From positions 14,364,001-14,428,000 of the forward strand of contig NC_135365.1 of assembly GCF_051622035.1 (NCBI RefSeq): 64,000 nt of DNA, in the 5' to 3' direction. Both the position numbers and the translations under genes were made by a program. The notes under the pieces were generated by a model. The model did not search any database. It was not told the origin of the DNA and saw only the letters and a program-made list of their open reading frames with translations. The stretch comes from Arctopsyche grandis (taxonomy: Eukaryota > Arthropoda > Insecta > Trichoptera > Hydropsychidae). Below, one piece after another: positions 51,201 to 59,302 of the stretch (position 1 is its first letter; the number at the start of each line of letters is the position of its first letter).

Positions 51201-54200
51201 TATCCTACATAAACTTGTTAAATATTAATAACTCGTGAAATATCGTATTAACTCATTATGGACCGCCCGATTTTTTCGAAAACTATGAGAATCCACATAT
51301 TTTTCGATTAGAGTAACAATAAAAATAATAGGTTTCGTAAATTCTTTACTGTAGTCTTCGACCGTATAAATTATCAGATCAGTATTTCTCAAACTGTGGC
51401 GATTGCTGTATTCAATTTTTATACTGATTTGTTTGTATTCGATTGTAATCTTTGCAAATTCAGACGAATCTGATCTCAAATCTTATAAAATAATCATATT
51501 CAAAGTATGTGGTCGTTGAAAAGCCAACCCATAAGGAGATGATATTTTTATTGCCCTAAAATCGTAAAATCACGTGTTGCGTTTTACGTAACTGCGCCTG
51601 TATTTTCAAAATATTTTCACATAATAAACCATATATAAATGTATATCTTATAGATCATTGTGTTATTCATTTTAATGAAAGATACGATTTGATTTTGATT
51701 TTTAAATGCTTTTTATTATAGCTAAATTATGTTCACAATCCATCTTATATCTATTTTATAATTACTGATCATTTTCTATTTTATAATTTTATTTTATTTT
51801 TGCTAGTAATTAAAGTATTATATTATTTTAATGTTCATGTACAGCATAATAGGAAAAATAGCTCAAAAACCTATTTAAAATTCTTATAAATGCTCATAAT
51901 ACAACTTATACATATGTACATAATATTAATTCAATTTGAGAAGTACATATGTATGCTACGCGCGGAAAAACCACTCAATTTCAATATCTGGGATTTTAAA
52001 TCATATTCCCAAATAAAGTATTATTATTTGGGAATATTATCGATAAAATCCTTAGAAAAAAAACCATTGAAAATTTAGTTTTTAAATTATTTATCGATAT
52101 TTTAGATACAGATATGCTGGTATAACTTAAGCTTTTAAATATTTATTTTTGTATGAAATTTGGAGGACGCTGTGTTTTAGTTTTATTCAGCTCTGAAATT
52201 ATAATTCTACCAGAACCATATAAGTTAAATTGTGCTTTAAGGTATATTAAAATTATAAATTTATGTACATATGTATTATACATGTACGTTTGATATTATT
52301 GATACATGTTTAAAATAAGAATGGTAAAACAAATCACTAAGTTTAAGTTAAACATACAAATAGTTAGGGTTTATTTTAATCAAAATTTATTATTACTTTA
52401 TACAAAATATGCATTAGTTTGTAGTATGAACTTTTAAAAACATCACATGAAATATTATAGGGAACCACCAATCCTGAACGCCCACAACAACACAGACGTA
52501 ATCCTGAGACTACCTATGGGACGCAGGATGCGTGACATTCGATGGCTCAGCGTTTGGTGCAGAAGATTCACGGTAAAATCCCATCTGATCATTTTCAACA
52601 GAATGTATGTACATATGTATGTATGTAAGTAGAAGTATACCTAAACTGGAGCGATCTTGTGCCGATTTAGAATGCACAAAAGACAGACTTTCCCCATCCG
52701 AGCATTATAGATATAAACGAAGTGAACTGGAAACGATCAGGGGTGGGAAAAAGAGAACGACATAAACGCCTTAGATCTTGGGGGTTGAACCAGCAGATTG
52801 CGGACTACGCTGACCTCCGTCCACGTCGGCCGGGAAAATCCCGCTCTCGCGCTGCTTTTTCCGGATTTTCCCGGCTACAATGACCATTGAAGGTGGTGTT
52901 TTGCGCCCCTACAAAAGGTGGTGCAGATAAATTACATCCCTTATAGTGGTCGCCCCGCCCGCCCTGAATCGATTCGGGCAGCGCGCGTGCGCCTCAACGC
53001 AACACCTTCTGCTCGCTCTTACTTACTCTACGCTACTATACCATTATATACATTCATATACTGTATACATTTATATATTATGTATACATACCGTCCATAT
53101 TTACATAGTTGTTTCTTACACGCTCCATATTCGAAAACGCGAAGACCCGGATGGCGGCCGGCCGTTTTTTAAGTTCGATTTTGCACCCTGTAACTACATA
53201 CATATGTTTCTATGAATGGTGGTTTTATTTAGTGAAACATTTCACATACGTACTGCATATAAATATGATTAAATAAATGTTTTCGAAGACAGAAATCGTC
53301 TGTATGATGGACTATGGATGGTAACTAGCGGAATCCATTTTGATTTGATACTTACATACATACATACATATTTATCTACTTATTGTAATCGTCTGCTTGG
53401 AAATGTTTAAAATTACATCAAATTGAAATTGATTTGATTTGAATTCGTTAAAAAATGGCAATTTGTATAAATCTCATTTACCTATTGGGAATATTGATAG
53501 ACTTTTTTTAGAGGGTAGAAAATACGTCCATACGAAAATAAAACCAAAGCGAAACGTGATAAAAAGAGAGCACTGTGGAATAAAAACAAAAAAAAAATCA
53601 AATCCCTTTTTTTTCATTAATACGTTTTTCTCTGGAAAAAATCATCCTTTATTTTTCTATTGAAAGTAAAAAATAAGAATATAATATTTAATTGACATTT
53701 ACCAAAAATAATTCTTTTTATTTTTTTAATGATTTTATTTCTACTTATACCTACATACATATACATATGTATGTATGATTTATGTAATTTTTGCGATTCG
53801 ACCATTGACAATATAATATTTGTACAATGTACATACATACCACGGCCGTAGCCAGGGGTGTAGCTATGGAGGTGCCAGCCCCTCCCTAAATTAAAAAAAA
53901 ATAATATATTATAATTATAGGAATTTTATTTTTATTTTTTATTTTATTTTATTTAAATAGGCACACATACAGAATAAAATATAAAAAGAAAGTTGTATAA
54001 TGAGACAAAAAATAATAATAAACATAAATAAAAAATATAATATTCCATTTACAGTGAGCACCACATGGTGATATAAAAAAGTAAAATTACAAAAACATCA
54101 AGATTAAAAAAAAAAGAAAAGAAACAGAAGAAGCAAATCAACCACATATTATTTCCTTTACCTTTGTCCTAAAAATACTAAAAGAGTCACTAAAGAGGTC

Positions 54201-57200
54201 AGGACAATCATCTAATCTATCGTAAATACGGCATATACGAACGATTGCACTATTGAAAGAGGTGTTGCTTTGACAAATTGGTGGATAAAAAAGATTTGTG
54301 CATCTGGTGAATCGGGCATTAACGTTAAAATTAATCTCACTTTAAACAGATGTGTCAAGAATACCATTAGCAATCTTATATAAAATTAACAAATCAGAAA
54401 CCTTTCTACGCTGAGACAAACTTGCAATATGGAAAAAAGAAAGTCTGTCATTATAAGATGGTAACAGTTTTTTAAGACCAGTCTTATAGGATAAATGGCG
54501 CAAAAAACGCTTCTGGATTGTTTCTAAATGCTCAATGTGAGTTTGGTAATAGGGAGACCATATGATTGAGGCATACTCCATATTACTACGAACTAAACTG
54601 TAATAGAGTAGAATCAGAGTATGGGGATTCTTAAAGGGCTTCGCAACTCGGCAAATAAATCCCAAGAGTTTATAAGATTTAATAACAATATGATTAATAT
54701 GTTCATTAAATGATAGTTTGGAATCTATAAGTATACCTAAGTCTCTGGCACAATTTTTCGCTATAAGATCTACGTTATTAATATTGTAAGTAAAGTCAAT
54801 TAAGTTACGATTTCTGGAAAGTGTCAATGAGAAGCATTTAGAAATATTGAGATGCATAAGGTTTACATTACACCATTCAGATATTATATCAATGTCGGAT
54901 TGTAATTTTAAGCAATCCGACTCACTATTGATAGGATGGAAAACCTTAAGATCATCGGCATAAAGTAAGCATTGGCACTACAGTAGGGGGATATATTATT
55001 TATAATTATAATATATTATTTATCGTATGTATGTACATGAAACAGTATCTTCAGAATAAAATTTATAAGAATAAATATGTAGATAAATGAAATGATACAT
55101 ACATATGTTGTAAATAAAGTAAAAAAATTATAAGCTCACTTCATTAAAAAAATAAATGTTTTAAATTTAATACCAAATACCATCCAGATTTTTACAGCGC
55201 CAAATTATAAAAATATTATTTAGAACATCGGGTGTAAATGTGTTAAAATTGGCGCACCGACATCTCAGCGCAAACCAACTTAGCGCCGACATTTTGGCGC
55301 AGACAACTCAGCGGATGACAATTCAGCGCATGGACTATTCAGCGCAAAATCAATTTTTTCAATAAGTTTCAAATGCGTTTTCAAAAATAATTACTGTATT
55401 GAAATTGTCGGTCATATCTTCATGATAATTTCATAAATGCGAATAAATTTATTTGATACTCTTTGTGCCTTGAAATATTACGCAAGCAGGGTTTCTCAAC
55501 TAAATTTTTTACATACATACATACATAAATGGATTTAAATAATCTACATCTACAAAATGAAGTATACATTACAAAATAAATAAAAATTTAATTTCATATG
55601 CGTAGGTTGACTTCGGTGAAGTTTTCATCCCACCAGGACTAGATCCTCCAAGAGCACGCGTTCTACCAGAACTGAAGAGACTGGCTCACGGTTTGCGTTC
55701 TGGAAACGTTAGCGTTCTGGATGCGCGAACTTTCTACATACCAAATCTGCACTACGATGGAGCTGGTCCAGATGCTTACTTTTGGGTTGGCACCGGCTCT
55801 GAACCCAATCCTTACGGCATCAAGGTGAATACATAAAACTAATAAAAATACGACACATCTTTTCTATTGTTGAAAATACGATTTGACTATACATTATTCA
55901 AGTAACAAAAACTTGACTATACATTATTCAAGTAGCAAAAATTATCCAATCGATGAGAAATGTTATAACTTTAATCTTATTCTTACGATGATAGGTGCCG
56001 AATGAGGTGGGATCCTTGGAACCACTACGCGGCTATCAAGGAGAAGATATAGAACTACAATTACCGGGTAATTTAACCGCTCACGATATCGACTGGTTAG
56101 GCGTGTGGTGTGTGCAGTACAGACACAATTTTGGCCATGTCAATATCCCCAAAGATTTGGACGTTCCTCCAGCTTTAGGACAGACGAAAATTACGGTAAG
56201 TTTTATTTTAATTTATTTACCTATCGTATTTTCGTTCTTATGAACATTAAACAGTTATAATGCGTATATAAATGCGTTGTCTGAAATTGTCGATTTCAGG
56301 TAGGAAAAACGACTAGATGGAAAAAAGTGAAAAATAAACCAAAAAAAACGAAAAACCATTTCTTTACCACCTTTAGGCCACCATTTTGGCTTACCTAAAT
56401 TTTTGTCTCATTTGTGATTTTTTTTTTTTAACACATTCTCTTGTGTACTTTATAAATTTATATTTTTATAATATTATAATATTACTCATAAATAGAATAT
56501 AAGCACATTTTCTGAAAACACATCAATTATTTTTATTTATTTCATTTTAATAATTTACATGTCTGTCTGGACAACTAAAAATTCTAGCCTCCTTGGTGGT
56601 ACAATCCGGTAAGATTTTGAATATTGATTTTAAATGCACTTTTATTACCATTGTATTAGCACTGTAATCGGTAGTCTTATTTTGAATTTATTTAGGTATT
56701 TATTTTGGCATTCCATATTTTAAATGTACATATTTATAATATTTAATGCCAATTGTTGTCAATCAGAGCATGATGTGGTATTTAAAATTAATATAGCTAA
56801 TAATATATATTTATTATATGTACTTTCATTTGAAAAGTGATTGTTATTATACCCGAAATTAGTATTAAATTACCTGTAATCAGATTTAAAATGTGTTATT
56901 AATTTAATTTTACTTTTGGTTTCAGACAAGTTCAACTGCAAAGCCAGCAATTTCAAATAAAAGTAATTGCCGAGAATTGTTGGATAGGAGAATGCAAGTT
57001 CGTTGGGAAATACAGGTATAATAATATATTACATTACAGGTATAATAATACAGTTACAGATATCAAAAAAAATGTATTACTACATTAATTGTCACGTTTC
57101 GGTCAAACATTTTCAAAAGATAAATAAGAATTCGTTTACAGGGCGATCAAATTGAAATAGAGTTATCGGCTCGTATTCGAGCAGACCAGTACATGAGTTT

Positions 57201-59267
57201 TGGAGTCTCTGGAATACAGGGTAAACCTTCTATGATTGGAGCTGACTTGGCAGTGGTATTTTGGAATGAATCTACATCTACAGCATTTGCTGTCGATTAC
57301 GTGGTCACTCATGCATCCCAGTGTGATGGAAATAATGGTGTTTGTCCCGACACCAGACTTGGAGGAGTCAACGATGTGACCTTAGGTTGTTTAAAAATTT
57401 CAATAAATTAATAAATACTATTTCAATCACATTGAGTTAACAATTTTTACATCATATTACAGTATCTGGATCACGGAAGGATGGAATAACCACCGTTATA
57501 TATAAAAGACCATTGGCTGCTAAGGAGAGCTCTAGGGACAAAGCGATATCAAAATCTACACAAACGTCTGTGATTGCAGCATTCGGTCCTTTAAATTCGC
57601 GACAAGAAGCTAACGCACATTCTATAACAGATAAAACAACTGATGAGATCAAAATAGATTTCAGTTCTAATGTAAGAAAATTCTAATAAATTAACTAATT
57701 TCGTCTTAAAATAATTTAAAATTACTAAACATTGATTTTATTAGGATGACAATGCTTGTGAAGGACTAGCGGATTTAACCAATGATGGTATAAAACCTTG
57801 GCCATCTCGTATTATTACTGGAGAGACAGTTTTTTCAACTCGGATTGGACCTACAGGGGGCAAACGTGGTTATTCTGCAATCACAGGTATAATCTCATGC
57901 TTTTTTGAAATGGAAATGAAATGTATCATATGCTTATTGACTAATTTCAATCAAATAATTTTAGGCAAACCATCTTGGGGCATTGCTTGGTACCTAAATG
58001 ATTTACTTATACCTGAAATATACGTTGAGAGAGGTCAAACTTATCAATTCGTTGTGGAAGGTGGAGATGATCGAACAAATCCAGCAAAGTTAGTATAATT
58101 TTATAAAAAAACTAGCTGAACCCGGCATGCGTTGCAATGCCACAAAAACGCATGCAATTCCCGTTCCCGTTCCCGTTCTCGTTCCCATTCCCATTTGTCG
58201 GAAAAACGCAGGCAGCAAACACGTTGGTCGCGACACGAAAACATTTGAAATTATAGCGTTGCAATGACACTCATTCCCGTTTTTCCCGTTTCCGTTCCCG
58301 TTTTTCCCGTTTTTTTTTCACAGTAATCTTCCCGGACATGCACACAACAAATCCTGAAAGTTTCATCGTAATCGGTTCAGTGGTTTAGCAGCCTATTCGA
58401 GACACACACAGACATTCATTTTTATATATATGTACATATGTATATAAATTATGTTCGTGTTACATAAACACAATAATATAAAATGTATATTTTATTTCAG
58501 GTATCATCCATTTTATATTTGTGACTCACCTGAAGGTGGATTCGGACAAAAATCTGAAATAGAACAAAAAAGACAACGAGTGTTCGCAGGAGTTTCTTAC
58601 GATTCTGAAGGATATCCATACCCTACAGCAGGTAATTTTATGACGGATATTTTTTTTAATTTCATTAGTGTTTTCAAAGTAAATAATTCTTATTGTCAAA
58701 TTAAAGCTGGGCGATATTGTGAATGGACGCACAAAACTATTGATAAATCAATGGAATCAGAGACTTTTGAAAGTTATACTAAAACTTTACAGTTAGAATG
58801 TGAAAGAGGAGATCAAGCAATACTCAATTGGACTGTCGAACAAGAAACCCCCGATTTACTTTATTACCAGGTATATTCGTTGTATTGTTATGGTTCACAT
58901 TTTTTTCATTCTTAAAATCAGTCACAAAACTTGTACTTATCATTTATAAGTGTGTATCTTTCATGATTTATTTTATATTTACAGTGCTATACGCATACTA
59001 ATCTGGGTTGGAAAATTCACGTCATCAACCCGGGAGCAAATATTATACCTGGAGCAAGTAAATCAACTATAATTAAAAACATGAAACATTGGACAATAAT
59101 TTCCATATTGACAAGTATATACATATTTATATATACAAATCCCGGAAGATAAGACGCAAACTTACTATTTCTACATATATATAAAATAAATTTTATATTA
59201 AGCTAAGGTTTACAATTATATATATATATATATACATACATATATACATACATATATACATACATAT

Positions 59268-59302
<35 letters not shown>

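Larger units (their letters stand above)
48865..52460 (+). other. Intron 2
   Basis: 3596 bp. It contains an RTE tail fragment (49135-49240), a minus-strand SINE (49425-49715), a GC-richer patch (50170-50480) and a Jockey 3' end (51677-51905). Otherwise AT-rich. Confidence 0.85.
52573..55605 (+). other. Intron 3
   Basis: 3033 bp with a GC-richer island (52640-53180), a lone hAT end (53841), a truncated LINE (53926-54985) and an AGCGC-repeat patch (55255-55350). Confidence 0.9.

Noticed and set aside
55606..55643. Splicing exon 2 directly to exon 4
   Set aside because: Exon 2 leaves phase 2 and the join gives a stop within 12 codons. Exon 3 at 52461-52572 restores the frame and completes DM13 domain 1.
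57386..57462. Reading exon 7 to its own stop as a protein end
   Set aside because: The frame past the weak donor ends after eight non-conserved codons, whereas splicing to 57463 restores the expected end of the DOMON domain.
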